Below are positions 8,909 through 17,788 of a stretch of 64,000 nucleotides of DNA, in pieces. This DNA is from GCA-2715965 sp047608975. GTDB lineage: Bacteria; Verrucomicrobiota; Verrucomicrobiia; Limisphaerales; JAYPXF01. A program made the translations under genes and the position numbers. The stretch spans positions 40,543-104,542 of the forward strand of contig JBLFYM010000003.1 of assembly GCA_047608975.1 (NCBI GenBank). Direction: 5' to 3'. Each line of letters begins with the position of its first letter. The stretch's first letter is position 1. The notes under the pieces are model-generated. The model was not told the DNA's origin, made no database searches, and was given only the letters and a program-made list of their open reading frames with translations.

Positions 8909-10363
8909 TCACGCTCCTCGCTCGAGCACGGACTCGTAGACCCGCACATACTCCTGACAGGTCCGTGACCACGAAAAGTCTGCGTTCATTCCATTCACAC
9001 GCATCGAATCGAAGAGCTCCTCGTGTGAGTAAAGAATCAGGGCCTTCCTGATCGCCTTGGCCAAGGCTCGAACGGAAAACTGATTGAATTTGATGCCATT
9101 GGCCTCCGCGATGTCATCTGCAGGATCGATCACCGAATCATCCAATCCACCGGTGCGCCGAACGATGGGGAGCGTGCCATAGCGCAGGCTGTACATCTGA
9201 TTCAAACCACAGGGCTCAAACCGGGAAGGCATGAGAAAAAAGTCACAGCCAGCCTCGATGCGGTGGGACAAGCCGAGATCGAAACCTATGTTGACGGCAA
9301 CGTTGTCCGGATACTTCTTCTGCAGGCCGACAAAGGCCCGTTCCAATTCGGGATCGCCGCTGCCGAGCAAGACGAACTGAAGCCCGCTGGCCACCATTTC
9401 CATCAGCGCGCCGAGAACAATATCCGCACCCTTTTGATCTGCCAGGCGCGAGACGACACCGAACAGGGGCACATCCGCTTTCACCGGCAAACCCATCTCC
9501 TCTTGCAGGTCGCGTTTGTTCGCCACCTTCCCCGCACGGGCTCGCGCTGAATAAGGATGGTTCAGATGCTCGTTGTCCGTGGTATTCCAATCCTCGTAAT
9601 CAACCCCGTTCAGAATACCGGTGAGCAGGTTCTGACGCTCACGCAAGACGTCGTCGAGACCGCAGCCATAGGTCTCGGTGCAGATCTCGCGGGCATAACG
9701 TGGGCTTACCGTGGTGATGGCATCGCTGTAAACGATACCTGCCTTCAAACAATTGACCCCGCCATGAAACTCGATGCCGCGAGGATTATAGACGTCCTCC
9801 GGCAGGTTCGTCAGATGAAACGAGCGCGCCCGTTCGTAGTGTCCCTGGTAGGCGAGGTTGTGAATGGTCAACACCGACTTGGGAGCGTGCCAGGCTTCGG
9901 AGAACGCCGGATGCTTCATCAGCACGGGGACAAGGCCGGCTTGCCAATCGTGGACGTGCACCACATCCGGACGCCAATGGTGGTAGCGCGCGAAATGTGC
10001 CACCGCCTTCGAAAAGAAAATGAACCGCTCGGGATTGTCCTGATACTCCTCGTTGTTCTCACCGTACAGCGCCGGCCGATCGTAGTAGCCAGGATGATCC
10101 ACAAAGTAGACATCCAGATTCTCTCGGAACTTCAGGGTGGCGATGCCGGCGTGGTCCCACCCGCCGTTCATCGGCGTGGCGACTGAGTAGTCCAGTTGCT
10201 TCAACTCGGGAAATCGCTCGCGAATACCTCGGTAAAGAGGCGTTATGACCCCGACCTCGTGTCCCTCCGCTGCCAGTGATTTTCCGAGCGCAGAAACCAT
10301 GTCAGCCAAGCCGCCCGTCTTCGAAAATGGATGCACCTCCGCGGTTGCGAGCAGGATCTTCAT
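8909..10363 (-). CDS. glgA: Glycogen synthase (ADP-glucose type)
   Basis: A 484-residue GT5 enzyme of the usual length for GlgA. It starts MKILLATAEVHPFSKTGG, containing the ADP-glucose-binding KTGGLADMV motif at residues 16-24, and has VHVHDWQAGLVPVLMK, HNLAYQGH, NGVDYEDWN, GVVSRLADQKGADIV and the C-terminal acceptor/donor segment MPSRFEPCGLNQMYSLRYGTLPIVRRTGGL. It transfers glucose from ADP-glucose to the growing alpha-1,4-glucan. The start codon lies 6 bp beyond the serS stop codon, so the two are probably co-transcribed, an unusual partnership. No other glycogen genes are in the window. Confidence 0.96.
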   Translation of the reverse strand: MKILLATAEVHPFSKTGGLADMVSALGKSLAAEGHEVGVITPLYRGIRERFPELKQLDYSVATPMNGGWDHAGIATLKFRENLDVYFVDHPGYYDRPALYGENNEEYQDNPERFIFFSKAVAHFARYHHWRPDVVHVHDWQAGLVPVLMKHPAFSEAWHAPKSVLTIHNLAYQGHYERARSFHLTNLPEDVYNPRGIEFHGGVNCLKAGIVYSDAITTVSPRYAREICTETYGCGLDDVLRERQNLLTGILNGVDYEDWNTTDNEHLNHPYSARARAGKVANKRDLQEEMGLPVKADVPLFGVVSRLADQKGADIVLGALMEMVASGLQFVLLGSGDPELERAFVGLQKKYPDNVAVNIGFDLGLSHRIEAGCDFFLMPSRFEPCGLNQMYSLRYGTLPIVRRTGGLDDSVIDPADDIAEANGIKFNQFSVRALAKAIRKALILYSHEELFDSMRVNGMNADFSWSRTCQEYVRVYESVLERGA

Positions 10364-10369
10364 GAACGT

Positions 10370-11671
10370 TCAGCAGGCCGGAATGCGATCCGCCTTCAGA
10401 TACGGCTGGAGCGGTAAGGGGATGGAAATGCTTCCGTCTGCCTGTTGGTGAGTTTCAATCAACGCGACAAAGAGCCGCGCGAGCGCGGTGCCGCTGCCGT
10501 TGAGCAGATGGGGGAAGCGGTTCCCCTCGTCAGTCTTGTAACGCAGATTCATACGACGCGGTTGGTAGTCCTCGCAGTTGGAACAGCTGGAGACTTCGAG
10601 GTAGCTGCCCTGTCCCGGAGCCCACACTTCGATGTCATAGGTCTTGGCGGAGGCGAATCCCATGTCGCCCGTGCACAGCAGGATCACCCGATAATGCAGA
10701 TCGAGCAGCTGCAGCACCTTCTCCGCATTGGCGGTCATTTTCTCCAGCTCTTCGTAGCTTTCCTCCGGCCGAACGATCTTGATGAGTTCCACCTTTTCAA
10801 ATTGATGCACCCGAATCATGCCGCGCGTGCCCACTCCGGCGGCACCCGCTTCGGCGCGGAAACACGGACTGAACGCGCAATAGAATTTTGGCAGTTCATC
10901 CTCCGCCAGAATTTCATCCCGGTGAATGTTTGCCACCGGCGCCTCGGCCGTCGGAATGAGATACAGCGAACCGAGTGTGGAACCGTCCAGCCCCTCCTGG
11001 ACGGCGTAGGCCTGATCCGCAAACTTCGGCAATTGCCCGACGCCGACCATGCAATCCCGACTGACCAGATACGGTGGTGAGACTTCGGTATACCCATGTT
11101 CCGTGGTGTGCAGATCGAGAAGAAATTGAACCAACGCCCGCTCCAACCGCGCGCCCCAGCCGGTGTAGAGCAGGAATCCGCTGCCGGAGAGTTTGGTGCC
11201 CCGTTTGAAATCAATCAGTGAAAGCTGTTCGCAAAGTTCGATGTGGTTCTTCGGCTCGAAACTGTAATCCTTCTTCTCGCCGACTTTGCGAAGTTCCGGA
11301 TTGTCCGCCTCGGATGCGCCGGTCGGAACTGATTCGTGCGGAGGATTTGGAAGCGCCAACAGAATTTCATCGAGGGCTTCCGTCGCTTCGGTCACCAGCT
11401 TGTCCAGTTCCGAAATCCGCTCGCCCATCTGACGGACTTCCGCCTTTTTAGCTTCGGCTTCCTCCTTCTTCCCTTGCGCCATCAAGGCGCCGATGAGCTT
11501 GGATTCCTTGTTGCGCTGAGCCTTGAGCCGTTCGGTCTCAGTGAGTGCACTGCGACGTTTTCCGTCCAATTCGAGCAACTCCGGCAATTTGTCACCGTCA
11601 TTGTCACAACGGGTGTTGAGGCGCTCAGCCAGCGCTTCCGGATTCTCTTTGATCTGTTTGATATCGATCAC
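10370..11671 (-). CDS. serS: Serine--tRNA ligase
   Basis: A 433-residue class II aminoacyl-tRNA synthetase that charges tRNA-Ser. The N-terminal coiled-coil tRNA-binding arm spans about residues 30-100 (rich in K, E and A), and the catalytic core has motif 2 (FRAEAGAAGVGTRGMIRVHQFEKVEL) and motif 3 (NGSGTALARLFVALIETHQQ). It starts MIDIKQIKENPEALAERL, the canonical SerS beginning, from a GTG codon at 11671. There is no purine-rich ribosome-binding site in front of it; instead a promoter-like element ends a few bases upstream. glgA follows after 6 bp. Confidence 0.97.
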   Translation of the reverse strand: MIDIKQIKENPEALAERLNTRCDNDGDKLPELLELDGKRRSALTETERLKAQRNKESKLIGALMAQGKKEEAEAKKAEVRQMGERISELDKLVTEATEALDEILLALPNPPHESVPTGASEADNPELRKVGEKKDYSFEPKNHIELCEQLSLIDFKRGTKLSGSGFLLYTGWGARLERALVQFLLDLHTTEHGYTEVSPPYLVSRDCMVGVGQLPKFADQAYAVQEGLDGSTLGSLYLIPTAEAPVANIHRDEILAEDELPKFYCAFSPCFRAEAGAAGVGTRGMIRVHQFEKVELIKIVRPEESYEELEKMTANAEKVLQLLDLHYRVILLCTGDMGFASAKTYDIEVWAPGQGSYLEVSSCSNCEDYQPRRMNLRYKTDEGNRFPHLLNGSGTALARLFVALIETHQQADGSISIPLPLQPYLKADRIPAC

Positions 11672-11679
11672 GGCGGCGC

Positions 11680-11707
11680 ATTATAGGGAGGGCGAAGTTC
11701 GGAGCAA
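11680..11707 (-). promoter_or_regulatory. Putative promoter of serS giving a leaderless or nearly leaderless transcript
   Basis: On the minus strand TTGCTC (11707-11702) and a perfect TATAAT (11685-11680) are separated by 16 bases, the pattern of a sigma-70 type -35/-10 pair, with a weak -35. The TATAAT ends 8 bases before the GTG start codon at 11671. Transcription would therefore begin at or within a base or two of the start codon. Confidence 0.5.
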
Positions 11708-11795
11708 GCCGACAGGAGAACAGCCGATTCGGCCGAAAATGCCAATAAAACGAGCGCGGGCAGGAGCGATCGGAGTTACCGAAACGGTGCCGCGC

Positions 11796-13316
11796 TCAGA
11801 TTGAGAAGAACGAGCGGAGCTGACCGAGAAAGTCGTTGGCATACTCGTTGTGCAGATCCTTGTCTGTTTCCTGCGCCCGTTGCGAAGCGGTCTCGGCCAG
11901 AATGACTTCGGTCTCCAACTTGCGTAGAGCCAGGATTTCGCTGAGTCGTTCCAACAGCTCAGGTGATTCGCGCAGCACGATCCCCATCTTCTCACGCGGA
12001 ATTTGAACGACCTCCGTATCCCGGTTTGCCACCACATTTGCGCTGTAGGCCTCACCCGTCAGCATCGCCATCTCACCGACGCAATCTTCCTCCCGCAGAA
12101 GCCCGACCCGGGTGGGTTTGCCATCCATTTCGACCATCACATCCGCCTCGCCGTCGACGATCATCAGCATGAAATCGCCCTCCTGCCCCTGCCGGACCAG
12201 TTTCTGACCACGTCCAAAGAGCTGACTTTTGGCTCCTTCCACCAATTGGTGAAGCTGCCGTTCGTTGAGCACCGAGAACATGGGATGGCGCGAAAGACTT
12301 TCCATCATCTTGGGAGTCTGGTCTTCCCGACGTTTCTTGCGCTCGAACTGGACCACTTGTTTCGGCCACGGAATCGACATGCCGGCGCGGTGCAACGCGT
12401 ACCAGGCGCCCGTGCGGATCGCATCGGCCACGCGATCCATTTTTTCATCTTCATCCAGCCAATACTTGATCTCGTAAATCGCCGCGCGATCGTCGAAATC
12501 CTTCACAAAAACCTCCGGCGGCGGGTCCTTGCGGATGCCGTCCACATGCCCCACCGAATCCATCAGAATCTCCCTCACCTGGTTGGGCGGGCTGCTGTAG
12601 TCTGCCGGAATCTGTACGCGGAACGCATGCAGCCGAACCGGGTAGTTCAGATTGATGATCTTGTTCGAGATCATGTCTGCATTTGGCAGATCGAGGTAGA
12701 TGTGATCAATGGTACGCATGCGGGTGGATCGCCAGTTAATCTCCATCACCTGTCCCATGTCGCCCTCCACCAACAGCCAATCGCCCGGTTTGTAAGGTTT
12801 GTCGAACTGCAGCGTGAAGCCGGCGAACAGGTTCTTCAGAATGCTCTGCAGTGCGAGCGCGATACCCGCGGTACCGATCGCACCACCGACAAAGAGACCC
12901 TGCAGTTTGACTCCATAGATGAACTGCATCACCGCCAGGACCGAAGCCAGCAGGCCCAACAGCATGGTCGAATGCGTCAGGAACCGTGGCACCACCATCT
13001 GCCGCTTCTTCTGGAAGTATCCCTCCCAGTAGAAACGGTTGACCATCTTGACGATGAACAGGGTGCCGAGGATGACCATCGCGGCCGAAAGGAAGTTCAG
13101 TATGTCCTGACTGATCGTAATAAGCTTGAGCATGCCCTGCTCGTTCGTGTCGTGGGGGAAGAAGATGAATCCGACGCGAAACGAAATCGCGACGCAGAGC
13201 ATGTGGAATTCTCCTCCGAGCTTTACCCCCCAACGTCGCTTGAGCACGCGACCGATGTGGGTCGTGCAGGCATACACGACCAACAGCAGCAAACATCCAA
13301 TTATCGAAAACCACAT
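11796..13316 (-). CDS. MscS-type mechanosensitive channel with C-terminal cyclic-nucleotide-binding domain
   Basis: A 506-residue inner-membrane protein. Four N-terminal membrane segments (starting MWFSIIGCLLLLVVYA) lead into an MscS core: a pore-lining helix rich in Gly and Ala (GLFVGGAIGTAGIALALQSILKNLFAG, about residues 135-160) and a beta domain with KPGDWLLVEGDMGQVMEINWRSTRMRT. From about residue 340 a cyclic-nucleotide-binding domain follows (FGRGQKLVRQGQEGDFMLMIVDGEADVMV and REEDCVGEMAMLTGEAYSANVVA). Proteins with this combination are known as bacterial cyclic nucleotide-gated or MscS-like channels; they may open on tension, nucleotide binding or neither. Ends in a short acidic tail. 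Confidence 0.88.
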   Translation of the reverse strand: MWFSIIGCLLLLVVYACTTHIGRVLKRRWGVKLGGEFHMLCVAISFRVGFIFFPHDTNEQGMLKLITISQDILNFLSAAMVILGTLFIVKMVNRFYWEGYFQKKRQMVVPRFLTHSTMLLGLLASVLAVMQFIYGVKLQGLFVGGAIGTAGIALALQSILKNLFAGFTLQFDKPYKPGDWLLVEGDMGQVMEINWRSTRMRTIDHIYLDLPNADMISNKIINLNYPVRLHAFRVQIPADYSSPPNQVREILMDSVGHVDGIRKDPPPEVFVKDFDDRAAIYEIKYWLDEDEKMDRVADAIRTGAWYALHRAGMSIPWPKQVVQFERKKRREDQTPKMMESLSRHPMFSVLNERQLHQLVEGAKSQLFGRGQKLVRQGQEGDFMLMIVDGEADVMVEMDGKPTRVGLLREEDCVGEMAMLTGEAYSANVVANRDTEVVQIPREKMGIVLRESPELLERLSEILALRKLETEVILAETASQRAQETDKDLHNEYANDFLGQLRSFFSI

Positions 13317-13408
13317 TTTACTAAGACATTAGGAGGCCCGGCCTAATTCCTCAAACAGTAAATCCTGCATCACCGATAAGTGCATGTCTGGAGACCTTGA
13401 TAATCCCA

Positions 13409-14794
13409 CTACTTCTTGGGCTTCGTTTCCTGGACAGCCAAATCCACACAAATCAGGTGATCCTCGCTGCGCAGATACAACTTCTTCTCCGACAGAATCG
13501 GGGCAGCCCAGCAGGGATGATGAAATTCCGGCACCTGCCAGCGAGCCAATTCCACCACCTTTTTGGGATTCAATTCAAAGATTCCCAGCAGACCGCCTTC
13601 GCCCAAGCCGATGAGTTTCCCATCCGCCTTGATCAGCGACCCGCGACCAAACACCTTCGGCTGCTTGGTGGAATATTTGCGCCAACGTTCGTCCCGGCTC
13701 CATTTGAGATCGCCCGTCTTGAACTCCACGCAGCGGAAGACGGCATCCGGCTCGTTTCGGCCGCTGAAGGCGTAGAGGAAACCTTCGTGATAGACCGGCG
13801 TCATCCAGTGAATTTCCAGGTTCTGATTTTGCCAGACGTGCTCGAACTTGCGATTGCCTTCCTTGATATCCAGCAGAAATCCACCAACTCCGTGGTAGGC
13901 CGCAGAACAGTGCACCTGATTTCCAACCACCACGGGGTTTGCCGCGTTCACCGAGTCATTCACCATCGCCCTAAACCAGCGGCTGAACAATTCCTTGCCC
14001 GTCTTCACGTCCAACGCCACCAAACCCTGCCGCATCAGACAAAAAACAACCCGCTGTCCGTTTACGTCAGCCGCCACCGGGGAGGCATAACTCGCCTGCT
14101 TCCAATGCTCCCGCCAGCCGACCGTCCGCTCACCGCGCCAACCGAGCATCGGCTCCCCCTCCCAGGTTTTGCTCCCGACATTCTCCCACACGGTTTTCCC
14201 CGTGGCGGGATTCAGGGCCACAACCCCTGAATTGGGTTGACCGCCGACCATGACGATCAACAGGTTGCTCTCCAAGATCGGCGTGCTGCCGACTCCAAAG
14301 AACGCCTGCGGCACCTGCCATTCACGTGACGTATTCCGCTTCCAGATCACCTGCCCGGTCTTGAGATCCAGGCAGCGCAACTGGCCTTCCGCGCCATAGG
14401 TATAGCAGCGGGTCTTCGTCAGCAGCGGGGTGCAACGCGGTCCGTTGTTGTAGCCAAACGGATCCACGTAGGAAGTCGGGTATTTGTGCCGCCAGATCGG
14501 CTTGGCCGTATCCCGCTGTACCGCATCCACAATCTCCTCGTCAGCCACGCGATGATGCAGGACCAGCACCTCACCGCGAATGGACGGGGCCGCATAGCCC
14601 GTTCCAATCCGTTTCGTGAATACTCGCTTGGGACCCGTCGCCGGAAAGCTCGCGATCAGGCCGGTCTCAGCCGAAGTCGCGTCGCCGCGCGGACCAAGGA
14701 ATTGAGGCCAATCCTCTGCCACCGCAAAATCGGCCAGATTCAAAAGGGCTCCGAAGGCAACCAAGTGCCCAAAATTCTTTTTCCAAAAACGCAT
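13409..14794 (-). CDS. Exported PQQ-like beta-propeller protein
   Basis: A 461-residue secreted protein with an N-terminal signal peptide ending FADFAVAEDWPQFLGPRGD-like (cleavage after AVA). The WPQFLGPRGD opening and repeated blade motifs (for example GQLRCLDLKTGQVIWKRNTS and VVALNPATGKTVWENVG) are those of the PQQ-binding-like beta-propeller family, very common in PVC bacteria. Most such proteins are not quinoprotein dehydrogenases; the role may be binding or scaffolding. I see no clear calcium/PQQ active-site signature. It sits alone between the MscS gene and fur, both on the same strand. Confidence 0.82.
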   Translation of the reverse strand: MRFWKKNFGHLVAFGALLNLADFAVAEDWPQFLGPRGDATSAETGLIASFPATGPKRVFTKRIGTGYAAPSIRGEVLVLHHRVADEEIVDAVQRDTAKPIWRHKYPTSYVDPFGYNNGPRCTPLLTKTRCYTYGAEGQLRCLDLKTGQVIWKRNTSREWQVPQAFFGVGSTPILESNLLIVMVGGQPNSGVVALNPATGKTVWENVGSKTWEGEPMLGWRGERTVGWREHWKQASYASPVAADVNGQRVVFCLMRQGLVALDVKTGKELFSRWFRAMVNDSVNAANPVVVGNQVHCSAAYHGVGGFLLDIKEGNRKFEHVWQNQNLEIHWMTPVYHEGFLYAFSGRNEPDAVFRCVEFKTGDLKWSRDERWRKYSTKQPKVFGRGSLIKADGKLIGLGEGGLLGIFELNPKKVVELARWQVPEFHHPCWAAPILSEKKLYLRSEDHLICVDLAVQETKPKK

Positions 14795-14929
14795 AGGTGA
14801 CGTCGCATTGAACCCTCCACCACCTGAAGTGGCAAGCGCGTGAAAACAGAAATAAAGACCTTCCTCTTATTCCAATGCTCGAGCCCTCTGTGGGTGAAGA
14901 CGGAGCCGCGGGAGTTGCCCTGAGCGGAA

Positions 14930-15406
14930 CTAACCCTTGTTCTTGCAGGCCCCGAGTTTCTTCAACTCGTCGCAGGTGGCCTTGATCTGAAGCTTTTGCG
15001 TCTTCAGAGAGAAACCAAGTTTCTGGCTGATTTCCTCCTCCAGCTCACCCAGTTTTTCATCCTCAAATTCCACGATCTTGTCGCAGTCCTGGCAGATGAT
15101 GTGGTTGTGATGCGGGTGGTCGACGTAGTTCGGATCGTAGTACTTGTAGTCCTTCCCAAAATCCATTTCCTGCACCAACCCACTCTCCATGAGCAGCGGC
15201 AGGGTCCGATAAACGGTCGCGCGTGAAACAGACTTGTCACGCTCACGCGACCAATCCAAGAGCTGTTCAGCCGTGAAATGCTCCACGGTCGAAAAGACCG
15301 TGTCGATGATCGCCTGTCGCTGGGAAGTCATACGGAGATTCTTGCCCTCAATGAATTTGAGGAACTTCGCCTTGGCGGAATCTTTGTCGGCAACTGCCAC
15401 GGGCAT
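14930..15406 (-). CDS. Fur-family transcriptional regulator
   Basis: A 158-residue DNA-binding protein of the Fur/Zur/PerR superfamily. The winged helix includes LRMTSQRQAIIDTVFSTVEHFTAEQL and the recognition region SRATVYRTLPLLMESGLVQEM (about residues 58-78). The dimerisation/metal part has YVDHPHHNHIICQDCDKIVEFEDEKL, with the His-rich metal site and a CxxC zinc site, and a second cysteine pair near the C terminus (ATCDELKKLGACKNKG). It senses iron, zinc or peroxide and represses uptake or defence genes. Which metal is unclear. The start was placed at ATG 15406; a longer frame to 15673 overlaps the divergent gmhA-like gene. A 74-bp divergent promoter region is shared. Confidence 0.9.
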   Translation of the reverse strand: MPVAVADKDSAKAKFLKFIEGKNLRMTSQRQAIIDTVFSTVEHFTAEQLLDWSRERDKSVSRATVYRTLPLLMESGLVQEMDFGKDYKYYDPNYVDHPHHNHIICQDCDKIVEFEDEKLGELEEEISQKLGFSLKTQKLQIKATCDELKKLGACKNKG

Positions 15407-15480
15407 CAGTATAGGCGCGAGCGAATCCAAGTCAATTGCCTCGCCGATTCGGCCCGACTCCGTTAATTTGTTCCCGACAA

Positions 15481-16050
15481 ATGAACGATTGGATCGCCGA
15501 ATATTACCAGCGTCAGCAGCAGGCCCACGACTCCATCCCCCAAGAGCAGGTGAATGCGCTGATTGAGCTCTTCGCCAAAGCGCGGCATGAAGATCGCCAG
15601 ATTTTTGTCTTTGGAAACGGGGGCAGCGCCTCCAATTGCTCCCACTTCGCGACTGATCTCGGCAAGGGTGCATCCGACGCGCTCAAGACCCGTTTTCGCA
15701 TTCTCTCCCTGAACGATAACGTCAGCTGGATGACCGCCCTGGGGAATGATTATTCCTATGAAGACATCTTTTCGATGCAGCTGCAGAACTACGCCAAACC
15801 CGGTGATCTGGCCATGAGTCTCAGCGTGAGCGGCAATTCCCCGAATTGCGTGAAGGCCCTCCAGTGGGCGAAAGACCACGGATTGCAGACGATTGCACTC
15901 GTCGGTTCCAAGCAGGGTCGGATGGCCGAAATTGCCGAACACGTGATCACGGTTGATGACACGCACTACGGCCGGGTCGAAGACGCCCAAATGGGAATTT
16001 GCCACGTCATCTGTTACGCCTTCATTGAAAAGCCCGAAGTCGCCGGTTGA
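15481..16050 (+). CDS. SIS-domain sugar-phosphate isomerase (phosphoheptose isomerase type)
   Basis: A 189-residue cytoplasmic protein covering one SIS domain. It has QIFVFGNGGSASNCSHFATDLGKG (the GmhA-type phosphate-binding loop), LSLNDNVSWMTALGNDYSYEDIF, and SVSGNSPNCVKALQWAKDHG with the SGNS loop. GmhA converts sedoheptulose 7-phosphate to D-glycero-D-manno-heptose 7-phosphate for lipopolysaccharide core; SIS relatives also handle N-acetylglucosamine phosphates. Residues match GmhA best, but no other heptose genes are present. ATG 15481 is used; an in-frame ATG at 15436 would add a poor sequence overlapping the regulator's promoter. Confidence 0.83.
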   Translation: MNDWIAEYYQRQQQAHDSIPQEQVNALIELFAKARHEDRQIFVFGNGGSASNCSHFATDLGKGASDALKTRFRILSLNDNVSWMTALGNDYSYEDIFSMQLQNYAKPGDLAMSLSVSGNSPNCVKALQWAKDHGLQTIALVGSKQGRMAEIAEHVITVDDTHYGRVEDAQMGICHVICYAFIEKPEVAG

Positions 16051-16117
16051 AGCGCAACCCGCTCGGCTTCCGCGCAGGCGTCATCCGTAGATCTGAACCT
16101 CCAAACCCCAACGCCCT

Positions 16118-17770
16118 GTGCCGGTCACGGATCAAATCCGCAAGAAGCTCGCCACCGTTCCTCACAAACCGGGCGTCTATCTGCACAAAGACCGATTCGG
16201 CACCGTCATCTACGTCGGTAAAGCCCGGGATCTCAAGAAACGCGTCTCCCAATACTTCCAACCCTCACGCCGGTTGGGTTGGGATCTCAAGTTCAACGCC
16301 TTGGTGGCGGCGATTCACGATTTCGACATACACGTCGTCAGAAGCGAACCGGAGTCTCTCCTCCTCGAAGGAAAGCTCATCAAGGAATTCCACCCGCGCT
16401 ACAACGTCAGCTTTCGGGATGACAAACGGTTTCTCCTGCTCAAGGTCAACCTCAACGATCCCATTCCACGCTTCACGCTCACCCGTCTCCGCACCGATGA
16501 CGGTGCGCGCTACTTCGGACCGTTTCCGAGTTCGGGTTCGCTGCGTCGAACGCTGAGCCTCGTCCGTCACCGCTTCAATCTGCGGGGTTGTCGCCCCCTG
16601 AATCCCACCCAGGCCGACTACAAACATTGCCTGTACGCACACATGAAAGTGTGCACCGCACCGTGTATCCAGAACGTCACCTTTGAGCTATACGCCATGC
16701 AGGTTAATGCCGCCTGCGATTTCCTCGACGGCCAATGCGGTGAAATGCTGCAGGACCTTGAGAAGCACATGAAGAAGGCTGCGGGGGAACTGAACTTCGA
16801 AAAAGCCGCCGAGCTGCGCGATCTGATCACCGACCTGAAACGCACCACCAAGAAGACGGGCAAGTTCCAGCGCCTGCCCTACAAACTTCCCGTCGCCATG
16901 GATCCGGTTGCCGAACTTCAGTCCCTCGCCGACGAACTCGGACTGGAATCCCCACCGGAACGCATCGAAGGCTTTGACATCTCCAACATCAGCGGCACGT
17001 TCAAAGTCGCTTCAGTGGTTCGCTTCCGAAACGGCAAACCCGACCGCAGCAATTATCGACGGCTCAAGATCAAGACAGTCGAGGGACAGGACGACTTCGC
17101 CTGCATGCAGGAAGCCGTCAAACGCCGCTATTCCCGACTCCTGCGCGAAGCCAAGAAACGCGTTGCCGACGATTCGGAACCCGATGAAGTGGACAAGGCG
17201 ATTCCCGAGGAACTGCAATTGCTGGTGGACGAAATCAGTACCCAGTCGAAGAAAGGCATCGTGCGCGCCAGCGACTTCGTGGAACGCGGAAACTTCCCGG
17301 ACCTGATCGTGATTGATGGCGGCAAAGGACAACTCGGCATGGCGTTCAACGAATTGAAGAAGCTCGGCCTCGAATCCATCCCGGTCATCGGTCTGGCGAA
17401 GGAGTATGAGGAGATCCATCGCCCCGGCGAAAAGCAACCGCTTCGCTTGGGGCTTGATCATCCCGCCGTCAAACTTCTGCAACGCGTCCGCGATGAATCC
17501 CACCGCGTCGCCAACAGCTACAACGCGCAGCTCCGACTGAAGCGAATCAGCGAGAGCATCCTCGACGAATTTCCCGGAATCGGGAAACAGCGGAAAGCCG
17601 CCTTGCTCAAAAAGTTTGGCTCCGTCCAGCGGCTTCGATACGCCACCTTGGAAGAGATTCAGAAAGTTTCCGGATTCGGAGGCATCGCCGGCAAGCAGCT
17701 GAAGGTCTTCCTCGACGCCCGCACCGAGCAACCCCAACCACCCGTGCCGACCAAACCAGCGGCAGATTGA
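16118..17770 (+). CDS. uvrC: Excinuclease ABC subunit C
   Basis: A 550-residue DNA-repair nuclease starting at GTG 16118. Domains in order: GIY-YIG nuclease at about residues 13-95 (KPGVYLHKDRFGTVIYVGKARDLKKR, then ESLLLEGKLIKEFHPRYNV), a UvrB-interacting UVR motif near 215-250 (NFEKAAELRDLITDLKRT), the RNase H-like second nuclease beginning FDISNISG near residue 287, IDGGKGQLGMAFNELKKLG, VRDESHRVANSYN, and a C-terminal helix-hairpin-helix (FPGIGKQRKAALLKKFGS). It makes the dual incision in nucleotide excision repair with UvrA and UvrB. It is shorter than the roughly 600-residue usual length, mainly in the tail. Follows the gmhA-like gene by 67 bp and precedes menG by 18 bp. Confidence 0.95.
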   Translation: MPVTDQIRKKLATVPHKPGVYLHKDRFGTVIYVGKARDLKKRVSQYFQPSRRLGWDLKFNALVAAIHDFDIHVVRSEPESLLLEGKLIKEFHPRYNVSFRDDKRFLLLKVNLNDPIPRFTLTRLRTDDGARYFGPFPSSGSLRRTLSLVRHRFNLRGCRPLNPTQADYKHCLYAHMKVCTAPCIQNVTFELYAMQVNAACDFLDGQCGEMLQDLEKHMKKAAGELNFEKAAELRDLITDLKRTTKKTGKFQRLPYKLPVAMDPVAELQSLADELGLESPPERIEGFDISNISGTFKVASVVRFRNGKPDRSNYRRLKIKTVEGQDDFACMQEAVKRRYSRLLREAKKRVADDSEPDEVDKAIPEELQLLVDEISTQSKKGIVRASDFVERGNFPDLIVIDGGKGQLGMAFNELKKLGLESIPVIGLAKEYEEIHRPGEKQPLRLGLDHPAVKLLQRVRDESHRVANSYNAQLRLKRISESILDEFPGIGKQRKAALLKKFGSVQRLRYATLEEIQKVSGFGGIAGKQLKVFLDARTEQPQPPVPTKPAAD

Positions 17771-17788
17771 GATCACCCCTTTTCATTC

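Noticed and set aside
12003..13346. 447-codon rightward open frame
   Set aside because: Antisense to the MscS channel gene; its composition is His/Gln-rich and unlike a real protein, and the opposite strand shows a full MscS pore and cNMP domain.
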